Assembly (NCBI GenBank): GCA_013368375.1
Contig: JAACJP010000044.1
Span: 186,001-250,000, forward strand
Length of the DNA: 64,000 nucleotides
From: Tricholomella constricta
Taxonomy: Eukaryota > Basidiomycota > Agaricomycetes > Agaricales > Lyophyllaceae
Direction: 5' to 3'
The position numbers and the translations under genes were made by a program. The notes beneath the pieces were generated by a model. It searched no databases and was not told where the DNA came from. It saw nothing but the letters and a program-made list of their open reading frames with translations. The number at the start of each line of letters is the position of its first letter. Position 1 is the stretch's first letter. Below are positions 48,174 through 59,243 of the stretch, piece after piece.

Positions 48174-48896
48174 ATGCCCACATTTACAGAGATTCAATGC
48201 TTACTGTATTCTCACCCGTCGGAAGACAAGTGGGGCCGATCCGTCGAGATCGGAGGCTGGCGTGTTGGACGTTTGGAGCTTCTCTGCAAGCGCATTGCCC
48301 CGTCCATCTCCTTCGTTACCACCATCGTCGAGCCCATCTCCTCCGTTACCTCCTTCATCACCACATCATTGAGCCCCTCAGCATTCGGCGGTAATCCAGA
48401 CTGCGCACCTGCTGTCGGGAGTTCGTCCAAGTGTACGAATGAATCCAGGTGTTCCACACCCCCGGTATGGGTTTCCTCCTCCTCTTCCTCCTCGAAGACT
48501 TCGTTAGCCCCCGCAAATCGCGTCCCTACCGACGCGGCCTCTCATCGTAGCTTTGAGAGACATCTCCCTCTCCCCGCTGCCGGTGTGTTTCGACCATCTC
48601 TCCCTCCGCACCTCGCGACCACACCTGACATGATGTCCGTCACGCATAGAACGATCGGCTACTACTACGATGATAACACCAGTCACCTCGCCGAAATCCC
48701 CGACTCCGAGGGCTGTGCGGCCTTGTTTCGCACCGACATACTAGTGGGATCCGTGCAGCCTAAGGACGGTGTGCACATTGCTCATCAATTGATGAGCCAT
48801 GGTCACTTCTGTAGGCGGCAGAGTACACGCTATTCGTATTTGTGCTGGGAGAGACAGAAACGGTCAGCAGAATCTATTTCCTTCGAACACAAATGA
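48174..48896 (+). CDS. Hypothetical protein, 240 residues, uncertain
   Basis: A single open frame of 240 codons ends 24 bp before the stop of the opposing gene at 48921. It has a Ser-rich middle (VSSSSSSSSK) and a more structured C-terminal half (TIGYYYDDNTSHLAEIPDSE, DGVHIAHQLMSHGHFC). No family is recognised. The opposite strand at 48212-48550 is also open and acidic (VFEEEEEEETHTGG), so strand assignment is open. Extra exons upstream are possible. Confidence 0.3.
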   Translation: MPTFTEIQCLLYSHPSEDKWGRSVEIGGWRVGRLELLCKRIAPSISFVTTIVEPISSVTSFITTSLSPSAFGGNPDCAPAVGSSSKCTNESRCSTPPVWVSSSSSSSKTSLAPANRVPTDAASHRSFERHLPLPAAGVFRPSLPPHLATTPDMMSVTHRTIGYYYDDNTSHLAEIPDSEGCAALFRTDILVGSVQPKDGVHIAHQLMSHGHFCRRQSTRYSYLCWERQKRSAESISFEHK

Positions 48897-48920
48897 CGGT
48901 CTGGAAGCCATGCATCGACC

Positions 48921-49972
48921 TTAGTATTCTTGAGCATCTTGGGACATGAAAGTCGCGAGAGCAAGAGACATGTACCCGGGGCCGTCCCCACTGCACTGAG
49001 CGAACACTTCATTTTGGCACCTCCCCCCCACCTTGCGCTGGCTCTTAAGTTAATTTACAGAAGGAAACGTACCCGCGTCTTGGGACCTATCACGAATTCC
49101 ATCGAGTGCTTCCCATGCTGTGGTATGTCTTCAAGCGATTAGCGCAAGCTGACGATAGGCCGATTGAAAAAAAAAGTACCTCATATTTGTCTTCAGATAT
49201 GAGGGAAATAATTGAATTGACGAGAGTGGGCAAGATCTCGCGACCTAAAGCAGTCCAAGATTTTTAAGAATGGAGAAGGGCAGGAGTACATACTGGTGCG
49301 TGGACCAGGGCCTTCCAAAGTTGGATGGAGTTTTGGCAAACGACCACTACTCTATCTTGACGATCGAAATATGATGCAAGGATATAATTACATCGTTGTA
49401 GGCCAAGAACGTAGGAGCCCAACGAGAGGTCTCAGCAGTGGTAGCTTCAACGACGACCTCCTCTTCATTCAGGTTAAAAGTTGTCCGATATCCTAGATAC
49501 CTTGGACAGCAGCTCGTCCACCAGAGTGACAGAAAATTGTTAGTAAAGTGTCAAAGCTTTTGCTAAAAACATGAAATACAGGTATCACTTACCCGAATGC
49601 GCCAACCAGAATTAAACATGCCCTGTTCCTGCTCAGGCAAAAGCAGGTCAATGGCCTTCATCAAGTGTTGTAATGGGGGGATGGGTATTCAGTCATGGCA
49701 CGTGTCAATATCTTATATCCATAAAGACTACATATTGACACAAGGTATCGCGCAAGAAACAATAGACAATCAGGTAATGACAGCCAAGGTATTTGTAGGT
49801 CAATATAATATTCTACCATTTGGGTCAGGCTTTCCACGACGATTGCATACAACACACTGATCAGTGGCCCCGACTGACGACACAGAATTCCATTCCCCTC
49901 CGGACATAATCGATAATCAGCGAGGTCAGGATCATCCCTAAGGTTGCATTCATTCACATCATTATTGTCCAT
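48921..49972 (-). CDS. Uncharacterised multi-exon gene
   Basis: A start at 49972 (MDNNDVNECNLRDDPDLADY) leads through exons joined at good splice sites. They are LMKAIDLLLPEQEQGMFNSG (about 49600-49662), RYLGYRTTFNLNEEEVVVEA then TSRWAPTFLAYND (about 49400-49510), REILPTLVNSIISLISEDKY (about 49185-49250), HGKHSMEFVIGPKTR, and a last exon GDGPGYMSLALATFMSQDAQ, then EY and stop (48921-48923). Several junctions keep frame with canonical GT-AG introns. One junction near 49360 needs a very short intron and is less sure. The protein would be about 220-240 residues, without signal peptide or membrane segment. I do not recognise its family. Confidence 0.5.
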
Positions 49973-50365
49973 TCTCTGCTTATTATTTGTACACTACAGC
50001 TAAGTTACGTAAAAACCACTCCCAGCAGCGGCAAGAAGACGGTAGGGGATAGGGAACGGGATCAAGTTGGGAAAACTTGTTTGAATTTGTGGGGCCAGGT
50101 TATAAGGAGCGGGTTAGTTTAAGGCAGGCTTGACCCGGTTATAGTTTGGCCGCCGAGTATGTAGGCAACTGCACCAGCTGGACACAACACACACAGGACA
50201 CTTTCGTCGGACTCAGAATGCCATCTTTTGACTGAAATGACATTGACAAGCGTTTCCTCAATCGTCACGTGATCGTGAGCGGCTCGCCTGGATCTTGTCG
50301 TTCTTGGCTCGCGAAAAACCTTCCTCTCCACCCAGGCTGAGGCTCTATACTTGCCGTCTCTCTCA

Positions 50366-51319
50366 ATGCCAAAGGCACCCTTAGAAGAACCAGAAGCAGG
50401 ACCTTCCCGACTGGGGAGATCTCAAGCGTCCGATCACGAGGACGAAAACAGCGCTGAGGAAGAATCTTTCTCTGCAGCAAATGACTTGGTCGACGCAATG
50501 GACCCCGAAGGCTTCTCGGGCCCCTCAGAGAAGATCGTAAAGCCCCTAACTCGTGAAGCTCTCGAGGAGTTCAAGAAGATTCAAGACCGGGCGGGTGTTA
50601 TCTACATTTCACGGATACCACCTGGGATGCGACCCACGAAAGTGCGACACTTGATGAGCATGCACGGAGAGATCGGACGCGTATACTTGCAGCAGGAAGG
50701 TGTGTGATGTGCCTTACTCTGATAATTCATAGGCCTGAAGGAGCGTAACTTGTCCAGATGCTAAACGGGCTTATTTGCGGAAAAAATACACATCGACGAA
50801 GAAAGCCCATTTTACCGAGGGATGGGTTGAATTTAAGGACAAAAAGGTCGCCCGTAATGTTGCCGAGATGATGAATGCGCAACCCATTGGTGGCAAGAAA
50901 GGCACGCGATGGCGCGACGATATCTGGACGATGAAATACCTTCCCAAATTCAAATGGAATATGCTGACAGAACAAGTTGGTGAGTGTCCGCTTCATTTGC
51001 TATCAATTTACAGTCAAGCTGAGCGCCACGTTTTCTTGTAGCACACGAGGCAGCCATCCATGCTGCGAAACTTCGTGTTGAATTGTCTCATTCGAGAACA
51101 GAGCAGCAAGAGTACCTGAAGAATGTGGAGCTTGCGCGTGTGCTGGAAAAGCGGGCGGAGAAAAAGCGGGAAAAAGGAGAGGAGTTGGAGATGAAGCCAC
51201 GGAAGGAAAGGCCAAGTTATAAAAGAGTCATCGAGGATAGCGAGGAAGGCTTGCAGAGTCGCAAGAAGATAAAGGAATCCGAGGGACAGCTAGATTCTGT
51301 ACTTTCAAGCATTTTCTAG
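50366..51319 (+). CDS. ESF2: ESF2/ABT1 pre-rRNA processing factor
   Basis: Three exons (50366-50699, from about 50759, and from about 51041) encode an acidic N-terminus, [20 protein letters not shown] and [20 protein letters not shown] (RRM strand 1 and helix), VYLQQE, and [20 protein letters not shown]. The RRM end then reads [20 protein letters not shown], followed by [16 protein letters not shown]. These are hallmark stretches of ESF2/ABT1, a nucleolar factor that helps the DEAH helicase DHR1 in 18S rRNA maturation. The C-terminus is a charged coiled stretch ending VLSSIF. The divergent upstream region is short (about 390 bp). Confidence 0.9.
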
Positions 51320-51581
51320 ACGAGGATATCTCCTATGCTTGATCTGAGCAAAAATAACAATCGTCAAGCGAACCCAAGATCCATTTATCTACAGAGCTGT
51401 CTCGTCTGGTGAGTTTATCCCAAGATGGCAGATGCGCAAAAAATCACCCCCTTCCGCGGTGTGCTCATATCAACTCCTTCTTTTTTTGCTATCTCTTATT
51501 CACTTGCCCTTTTATCATTAGCAGACAACTAAACATGAGGTATATATTACCTTCAGCCCGTAGCGCCCATCAGAACCAGAT

Positions 51582-52615
51582 TTATTTCAACCCCAAAGCC
51601 TTCTGCGCCTCCAATTGGTCCCACGGCGGGAGCCTATAAGTCCGGGGTAACTTCTCCCACACCAGGACCCTCGCCTCCCGATGTGCCTTCCTCGACTGCT
51701 CCAAACACGCCGGACACACCTCACTAGCGAAGCGCTTCCAGTCACGCTCGTCCCAAATCTCAAGCGGGATCGACGGGCGCCACGTATCCACCACATCGAA
51801 CCACATCAGCCTCCTCGGGTAGCACTTCAGGGGGTCTGCGCAGCCCTCCGCCGTCGGCTGGACGAGGAACCGCATCACCCGCAAGGAGGCGGCGAACTGC
51901 TCTGCGTACCCGAGTAGGCACAGGTTCTTCTCGAGCAGCAGGTCGCCCGCCTCGATCCACACGGCGCTGTCGAGGATCTCCTGCATCGGGTACGCGCCGC
52001 AGCTGTAGAAGAGCGCGGGAAGCGCCCAGGTGGCGCCGAGCTTGTGCGCGGCGCGCAGGAGCTGGAACTCGTCGTCGAAGCTCTTGACTCCGGGGAAGGT
52101 GCGCGTTTCCCGGCGGCTGTCCCATCCGCGCAGCGTTGTGGGGTAGGCGCTTGTGAGATGCTGCATGGCGCATTGGGAAAGGTGGGAGACTTGATACTTG
52201 TGCCCAAGCCGGAGAACGGCAAGCAGTACCTTGAAGTCGGTATGGGCTGGAGGGGGCTTGAAGTACCTTTTAATTGATAGTGATGAATCTCCAGGTGAGA
52301 ATCCGGGTGAGCTAAATAAAGAACGACTGCGTCTACTTACGATGGATCCATGATGGCTTTGAAAAAGTAGGTGACGTCAGACGCAGAATCGGGCATCCGA
52401 ATGAGGGGGCAGCCGGCCATTTTCTCGGGAGGATCAGGCTGAGGGAAGGACAGCATGGCCTCAAATACTGATGAGATCGAGGCCAGCGCATTTCCGGGCA
52501 CACGGAAGACTTTCGTTTCTGCCTGGAACACCATGTCGGCCTCCTCGAACCAGAGGTCACGAACTTGCTCAAGCTTCACGACGCCAACGCTGGGGACCGG
52601 TATTTTGTTCGTCAT
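51582..52615 (-). CDS. BTB/POZ domain protein of the basidiomycete type
   Basis: The start at 52615 leads to RDLWFEEADMVFQAETKVFR, VPGNALASISSVFEAMLSFP and GCPLIRMPDSASDVTYFFKA, the BTB fold with its typical D(L)WF.DG/AD-like opening. An intron (about 52262-52350) joins this to YFKPPPAHTDFKVLLAVLRL, then GHKYQVSHLSQCAMQHL. The second half is an all-helical region seen in the hundreds of BTB proteins of mushroom-forming fungi, ending at 51582. The partner is probably a cullin 3-type ligase or another BTB protein, but the family is so expanded that no specific role can be given. Confidence 0.85.
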
Positions 52616-52895
52616 GGCTTGAGCTGCTGGATCAATGCGTAAGTGGTGAGGTATACCTGTCAATTAATCGCAGTCGCGATGGCTTCAAGTACTCGATTTT
52701 CTGCGAAGAAGGTCTCATACAAACCGCAAATGTTCTCCGAATATGGGGTGCCTTCTGAAGGACAATCCCCCGGCTTGCTGCTGAGATTGAAGTATATGAA
52801 ATCAGGACATGCCTCAAGGCCTCATGCGTGCACATGTGATACGAAAGTCGTGTGCAGGGATAGTGTGCATGACAGGCCTCGGTCCGGGTTCATTA

Positions 52896-54982
52896 TCACA
52901 ACTCTTCCTCATTCAACCATCTCCGCACCATAGCCAACGATTCTGCCGGCTTGTCATGTGGGACGTGGAAGGAGAGCAAGAGTTAGACTCAGCCGGTTCG
53001 CGAAAACAGATGAAGGAAGCAAGATACTCATCATATGGCCCGCCCCGCGAATAGTTGCGAACGTCAACAGACTCGTCGTCTTGACCTGCCCAACATTCTT
53101 ACCCGCGACCATCCATTCTCGCCATGATTGCGTCTGATACTCCACGCTTTCGCTCCATTCCAGCTTATCAACCCACAGCTTATTGGCTACCCAGTTACAC
53201 TGCCAGTCGTACGTGCCGGCGTATATTAGGATACGCACGCCTCGGTCCAACAGGCCAGAGACGTAGTATTGCGTTGGGACGGCCCACTTGTCCATGTGGG
53301 CAGCAAAGTTCTGGCCGACTACGGACGAGCAGGATGAGAAGTTTGACGGGTATTCAACACCGAGTAGAGCGCGTGTCTGTGGGAGATCGAGATATCGCTT
53401 GATGAAGTCGGTCTCCGCGTAACATAGTTCACCTTCACACTTCTGAAGGGGGACTTAAAGCGTCTGCCCGCACATTACATCACGCCAGGTGTCGCACCTT
53501 TGAAATGTCATAGACATTTTTGCCTTTCCACGGAAGTGAGCGCCGATTGGGGGGACTAATATCATGGAACGTACCGCTCGCCCACATCGCCGAAGAAAGC
53601 TCATTGTCACAGAAATTTACGGCTGCACGGCAATTTATCGTATCGAACTGATCAATACAACCTTTCTGCATTGCCTTCTGGCAACGAGGAAGCTGCGAGA
53701 AAGCATCGATGACTTGAGTTGTTCGAAGGATGAATCGGAGAATCGACGCACAGCCGTCTTCATCCTAACGCAAGCACTGATAGATTGGAATGGTACATCC
53801 AAGGATGCAGTTCCACATTCCACCTCGTATCTGCCAGCATACAGTCTGCGCCAGTACGTAGTATGTTTATATCGGGCTGCGAACTGAGGAATATCAAGAG
53901 CTCACGTTGAAATATCAGTAATCCCGTTTCCTATTAACACGCTTTTCAAGTTCAATGGCTGCCGTCCTTCGCGAATCGCAACCTGATTCTGATCATATAT
54001 CTCACTGGCAAAGACGGGGATATAGCGCCCCTGACAGGATCTCCATTAGCATACATTTGGACTTGCGACCGATGGCATACCCCGTACGATTCACCCGACA
54101 AATGTAAAGCGCGCCCCGAAAATTGTTGAAACGTCTCAAAGAAGATGGTGAGGAAAGCGTGGACGTTTTTGGCGGCATCTTCTGTGGTCTCTACAGTCTC
54201 GCCAAAGTCTGCGTATGAAAACCCGACGCCGACGCTGTGGATTGCTGAGCATCATCCCTGCGGAGCGGACGAGAAGACTCCGTACGGTTGATCAAGGAAG
54301 AAGATGTTGGCTTCCTCGTTCCATGAATAGGGATTCCAGAGGGTCCCGTTCGCGGAGGTGTTCTTCATGTCTATACTGCAAGGTCCTAGACTCGAATGGT
54401 TCATGGCACAGAAGTGAACCACAACGCAATGTATGCACCTAATTCCATTAGCAAGCCCATCGCAGAGGAGCATCCTGGCCCTGAGAGTCTCTGAATAATA
54501 TGTTCGAATGAAGGAGTAGAATGGGAGACCTCCATTGATCCACATCATGACGTCGTCTACCACTTCAACATTAGAAAAAACAGTTCATACATAGGAACTA
54601 TGAAGACATGCCTTTGTCTGGGTTGCGCCTACTTTCAAAGAAATAAAAGAACAAATGCTTGGCACCGGCATCAACGTCTAGGTAACCCGTGTAGACACTT
54701 TCTGAATGTGAGAAAGCAGGTCTCCTACATGGTTTGAAGCACTCACTTGACCGTCGGATCGCAGAAGTGGGTCTTCTTGACACGAACCTGATGATTGGGA
54801 AACCGTGGATTCGATAATGCGGTGAAGTCGTCTGATGCTATGGATGACAAGTGCATAACCTCAGATAGGTTACCATTAGCTATGCTATAGCCGGAGCCCA
54901 TTTGCGCTTTGAGAACATTTTGAACGCCTGCGAGAACGGGAGAGGCGACGAGTAGAGCAATGAAATTCTTGGTAAACAACAT
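52896..54982 (-). CDS. Secretory serine carboxypeptidase (peptidase family S10)
   Basis: The start at 54982 gives a signal peptide (MLFTKNFIALLVASPVLAGV). After SVYTGYLDVDAGAKHLFFYF come the oxyanion region WINGGPGCSS across an intron, FLDQPVGVGFSYADFGE across another (about 54245-54294), and the nucleophile LSGESYGGRYIPVFASEIYD. The catalytic Asp lies in YAGTYDWQCNWV (about 53200-53235), and the His in GAGHMVPHDKP at 52950-53045. All three catalytic residues and the Cys-rich region are present, so the enzyme should act as an acid carboxypeptidase in vacuole or outside the cell. An ATG at 55027 is also in frame but would put a basic stretch before the signal peptide. The last intron has AT-AC ends (52965-53031). 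The gene shares a 162-bp divergent promoter with the FGGY kinase. Confidence 0.88.
52965..53031 (-). other. AT-AC intron in the carboxypeptidase gene
   Basis: On the minus strand the coding sequence ...GGCCATATG is followed by ATGAGTATCT, and 67 nt later ...TCTTGCTCTCCTTCCAC precedes GTCCCACATGAC. Removing exactly this AT...AC segment rebuilds the invariant catalytic-His motif GHMVPHDKP. No GT-AG pair nearby does so. A CTAAC branch-like site lies about 17 nt before the 3' end. The 5' end ATGAGT looks like a GTGAGT donor with G1 changed to A, unlike the U12-type ATATCC. Confidence 0.7.
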
Positions 54983-55144
54983 TCTCGTGGTGACAGTAGT
55001 GGCAGAAGCCAACCAACGCCGGGTCATCCGCCCCGTCGACGCGACTAGTGCGTGGAACGTGACCGTGCTATTTTGGGCGACACCGGCGGCCCGAGGGGTC
55101 CGGAGGCGATTCTGTATCCCATTACCCCTTCATTCTCAACGGCC

Positions 55145-57453
55145 ATGTCTACAGCGCCACATTACATTGGCATTGATGTAGGAACAGGCTCCGTACGCGC
55201 TTCGCTAGTCAAGAAAGATGGGACCGTCGTTGCCTCGTCCACCTACGAGACGAACACCTACCGCGATCCGAATGATCACCGAATCTTTGAGCAGTCAACT
55301 TCCAACATATGGTCAAGTATATCGGCAGCTATACGAGACTGCTTGGAGGGCTCCAAGGTGCCTCCATCAGCCGTGAAGGGTTTAGGCTTTGATGCAACAT
55401 GCTCTCTCGCTGTGTCCGACTTCCAAGGCGAACCAATTATCGTGACCAGGGGTGATCAGCTTGGACAGTACGGCGATCGCAACGTCATTCTGTGGGCGGA
55501 CCATAGAGCCGAGAAGGAGGCAGATCTGATTAATAGCACCAAGTCCGTTGTGCTCGACTATGTCGGTGGAACTATGAGCGTGCGTTCTCGGGCCACTGGT
55601 CATACAAGCAGCATTGCTCATAACCCTCTCGCAGCTGGAGATGGAGATACCCAAGATCCTCTGGTTGAAGAACAACATGGATCCGTCACTCTTCTCCCGG
55701 TGCCAGTTCTTCGACCTCCCAGACTTCCTAACATACCGCGCCACTTCCAATGTGACACGATCCAGCTGCTCTCTCACCTGCAAATGCTCCTATGTCCCCA
55801 GCAGCGGGTGGAACACCGAGTTTTTCGAATCCATTGGGCTAGAGGACATCGTGAAAGGCAATTACCGTCAAATTGGCGCCGAAGCAGGCAACTTGCTGAC
55901 TGCGGGTCGCCCTGTTGGCAAGGGCCTCTCCAAGAGAGCTGCGGCAGAGCTGGGGCTGCAGGAAGGGACGCCTGTGGGAAGTGGCCTGATTGACGCGTCC
56001 GTGTGTTTCTGGATCCTCCCTGGGCGTGAATCTGAACGATACACAGGTACGCAGGGTGGTTAGGCACCATCGCTGCAAGATACAAAGAGGACAGCAAGCT
56101 GTCCGACCTTGTACCATCCCTTGAGGAATCTCAGCATCGTCTCGCTGCCGTCGCTGGTACCAGTACTTGCCATCTTGTCCAGGTGCGTCCGCAAGCTGTA
56201 CGCCAGTTTTTTTGCGTTAATCCGGAGACCTCAGAGCCCTAAAGGAGTCTTTGTTAATGGCGTATGGGGTCCCTACAGGGTAATTAAAATATAATGACTC
56301 CGGAGAAGACTACTCATCTTATTTCAGGACGCTGTGTTCCAAGGATGGTGGATGAACGAGGGCGGACAATCATCGACTGGCCAAGTATGCTGTGCTTCCA
56401 TCTCCCGGCGTTTTTCTTTCACTTAATCAAATGCACCCACTTCAGCTAATAGACTTCATTTTAACGACTCACCCGGCCTTCTCCATGCTCGTAGACTTGG
56501 GGAAGGAACAGGGAAAGACCATCCACGTTGGTTCGTTCTCTTCTCCTAAACTCCTCTTCCGTCAGGACCAATCCTCGATACGCCCCAGTCCTTCAGGAGA
56601 CCCTCGAGAACCTCAGAGTCGAGAATGAAGTAGAGACGCTGACGGAACTCACCAAGGACCTGCACATGTATCCCGATTTCCACGGTACGGTCCACACCCC
56701 TCACCCTCCGTCGCCGTGACCGTAGCCCCACGAGCTGATCCCTCTATCCAGGGAACAGATCACCCATCGCCGATCCGCGCATGCGGGGCTCTTTCGTCGG
56801 GCTAGAACTAGTCAGTGCACACCTCAATCTCTCCTGACCCATCCACGCTACACACACGCACGCAGGACAGCGGCCTGAACGACCTGGCGCGGAAATACAA
56901 CGTGACGCTGGAGGCGATCGCGCTGCAGACGCGGCATATCGTCGACCAGATGAACGCCAAGGGGCACCGCATCACGTCCATCTACATGAGCGGCGGCCAG
57001 GCGAAGAACCTCGCGCTGATGCGGCTGTTCGCGAACACGTGTGGCATGCCGGTGGTCCTCCCGTTCGAGCATTCGGGCGCGGTCGTCCTGGGCGCGGCTA
57101 TGCTTGGGCGGTTTGCGGCGGAGGTCAGCGAAAGCAGTGCCAGGGAGGAGGCCGAGGCCGAGGCCGAGGGGGTGGGGGCTGAGACGTATATTGCGCCGTG
57201 TAAGTTGAGTGGAGAGGAGCAGGGAAACCTGTTGTGGAAAATTATGGTGAGTGGCCGATTGCTGACTTTCCCTTTCGGTGGTGTACGTGTGCTGAGAATC
57301 ACATAGGTGGAGATGACGCCTGTTGGGACACTCATCGCGCCTTCAGCCACTGCGAAGGAGAAACGATTACTGGAGGCGAAGTACAAGATATTCCGTGAAA
57401 GCATTGAGACTCAGAAGAGGTGGAGGAAGGAAATGGAAGACGCCTCCAAGTAA
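55145..57453 (+). CDS. FGGY-family carbohydrate kinase (ribulokinase-like)
   Basis: The start at 55145 gives the N-terminal ATPase strand YIGIDVGTGSVRASLVKKDG. Then come GLGFDATCSLAV, NVILWADHRAEKEADLIN (catalytic Asp region), and EMEIPKILWLKNNM after an intron. Next are FDLPDFLTYRATSN, GSGLIDAYAGWLGTIAAR rebuilt over an intron at about 55997-56046, AAVAGTSTCHLV, GNRSPIADPRMRG, and the C-terminal FGGY signature region ITSIYMSGGQAKNLALMRLF. The stop is at 57451-57453. This set is typical of the eukaryotic FGGY group that includes yeast YDR109C and human FGGY. Its substrate is a pentulose or related ketose or polyol. About ten introns are needed in the second half. Confidence 0.88.
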
Positions 57454-57556
57454 TTTGTGCTTTGTACATGACAAGGCGCGGTACAAGGAATGACGAGCAT
57501 TATAAGAGGAACTAAAGTAGGATATAACGTCAGATAGAGTCCCAGAAAGATCAGTA

Positions 57557-59014
57557 CTACATGCGCTCTGACGCCGTCTCGAAGTTCATCGTGACTTGTT
57601 CAGCATCTCTGAAAGATTTGTACAAGGCCTCGATTTTTCCCAGAAGGAGCTCGCCTTCCGCTTTTTGCAATTCCCAGTCCTTGACCTCTGTGAGGCCAAC
57701 GCGCTCGGTGCCCCACCGACTAGTCTCCGCGCCAAACTTGACCGGCCGGGTGATGTTCTCGTCCTTTTTCGCCTGCGATTCAAACAAAGTGATGAACGAA
57801 AGCGACGCGAGCGATAGGTGCACAGCGCCGATGGCGGCCTTGTAGGGATCGATCGAGTGGTGGGGGGAGCCAAAGAACCGGGCCTGCACAATATTGCATC
57901 ACTATAAGTGCAAGTTTAGAGTGAATAAGAACTGAACGTACAAGGTAGAACAAGATAACTTTGCAAAAGTCAAGCACGGGGCCAATCAGGGCGTTGGCGA
58001 CGTTCGTCGAGCATACCCCAGGCTGGATGACGAAGTGCCGTATCCGGCGGGGCCCGACGTCCTGCATGGCGAGATGGTCGAGGTGCGTCCCGATCAGGTC
58101 AATTTGGTACTTGGTGCTCTCGTACGAGTGTTCTGTCTTCTTAAGCTGCCAGTCCTCCGAATCGTAAAAGGTGGGGGAGGCTTCGAGAGAGGACATCCAC
58201 ACAACGCGGGAGCCGAGAGAGGGAGGTGATGCCAGGAGGAGGTGGTGGATCGAGCGGAACTGCGTGTCGTCAGTTGTGGTTGGGTATCAATAGTTTATGA
58301 GGACGTACAAGGACGTAGTGACCAAACAGGTTGCATTGCCAGACCCATCCCAGTCCGTCGACGCTAAGTTCACCCTGGTGTTGGAGATAAAATCCGGGAG
58401 CCGTCACCGCGTTCATCGGTTCCTTAAGCAGCTGTTTGAAGCAGGCGGGCCAGTCTATCGTGCTGAAGCTAGCGACTCCAGCATTGCAAATCAGGCGGGA
58501 GATGTATGGGTATCTTCGTAGGGGAAATTAGGAAATCAAGTACAGGCTGAGGAACAACAATTCGAGCGCACCTGGAGGTGACTTCGTCCGCAAACTTGAA
58601 AACTGTACTGATCATTGCCAGGTCGACTGAAACAATGTCAATTATGAGATTCTTCCTGAATGCATGTGCATGCCCGTCGTAGTTCGGTTTCCTTTTCAGT
58701 CGCGAAATGTACGCATCGAGGAGAGCCAGGAGTTTAGTACGGGCGGCTTCGGCGCGCTTTACACTTCTACAGGCCATTATAAGAGTTAAGCCATCGCACT
58801 CGACCGGCAGGTCGGATGTGTCACTGTCAACCGCGAAGCTCTGGGGCAATGCATCGGTAGGATTGGGGTTGCAGAACTGGAATAGAAGTCGTTGGCAGAT
58901 GCCAAAACCTACACCACTGCAATGAAATTATAAACCAGCTTGTACACTGTGCATATCCACAACTTACCCGTTCGCACCAGTTACCACTATAATCTGTCGT
59001 GCAAGCTTGTCCAT
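57557..59014 (-). CDS. ERG27: 3-keto-steroid reductase ERG27 (short-chain dehydrogenase)
   Basis: The start at 59014 gives MDKLARQIIVVTGANG, and an intron splits the Rossmann TGANxGxG loop, which continues VGFGICQRLL. LTLIMACRSVKRAEAARTKL follows, then ISRLICNAGVASF with the NAG motif. Next are NLFGHYVLV, VVWMSSLEAS (catalytic Ser region), and YESTKYQIDLIG with the YxxxK active site (about 58100). The C-terminal part PGVCSTNVANALIGPVLDFC ends ETASERM at 57557. ERG27 is the keto-reductase of the sterol C-4 demethylation complex at the ER and lipid droplets. The extended C-terminus and the YESTKYQ motif favour ERG27 over other dehydrogenases. It converges with the FGGY kinase, with about 100 bp between stops. 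Confidence 0.87.
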
Positions 59015-59243
59015 TGTGGTCGACGCGGTTGACTTGTAAATGTTGTCAACGACATCGTACGACCAGGTCGACGCGAACCGTGACCCTGGCACGTGCGACA
59101 ATCTCGTGCCTAATAACGCGACTGAAGCACTTTTTCGTCAACCTCTGGTTAGAGATTTGTACAATCCTCGCAACGAATGATGGTACCGTATGATGAGTAA
59201 AATATATGGACAGATTTAACAAGAAGATGCAGAACAAGTCGGC

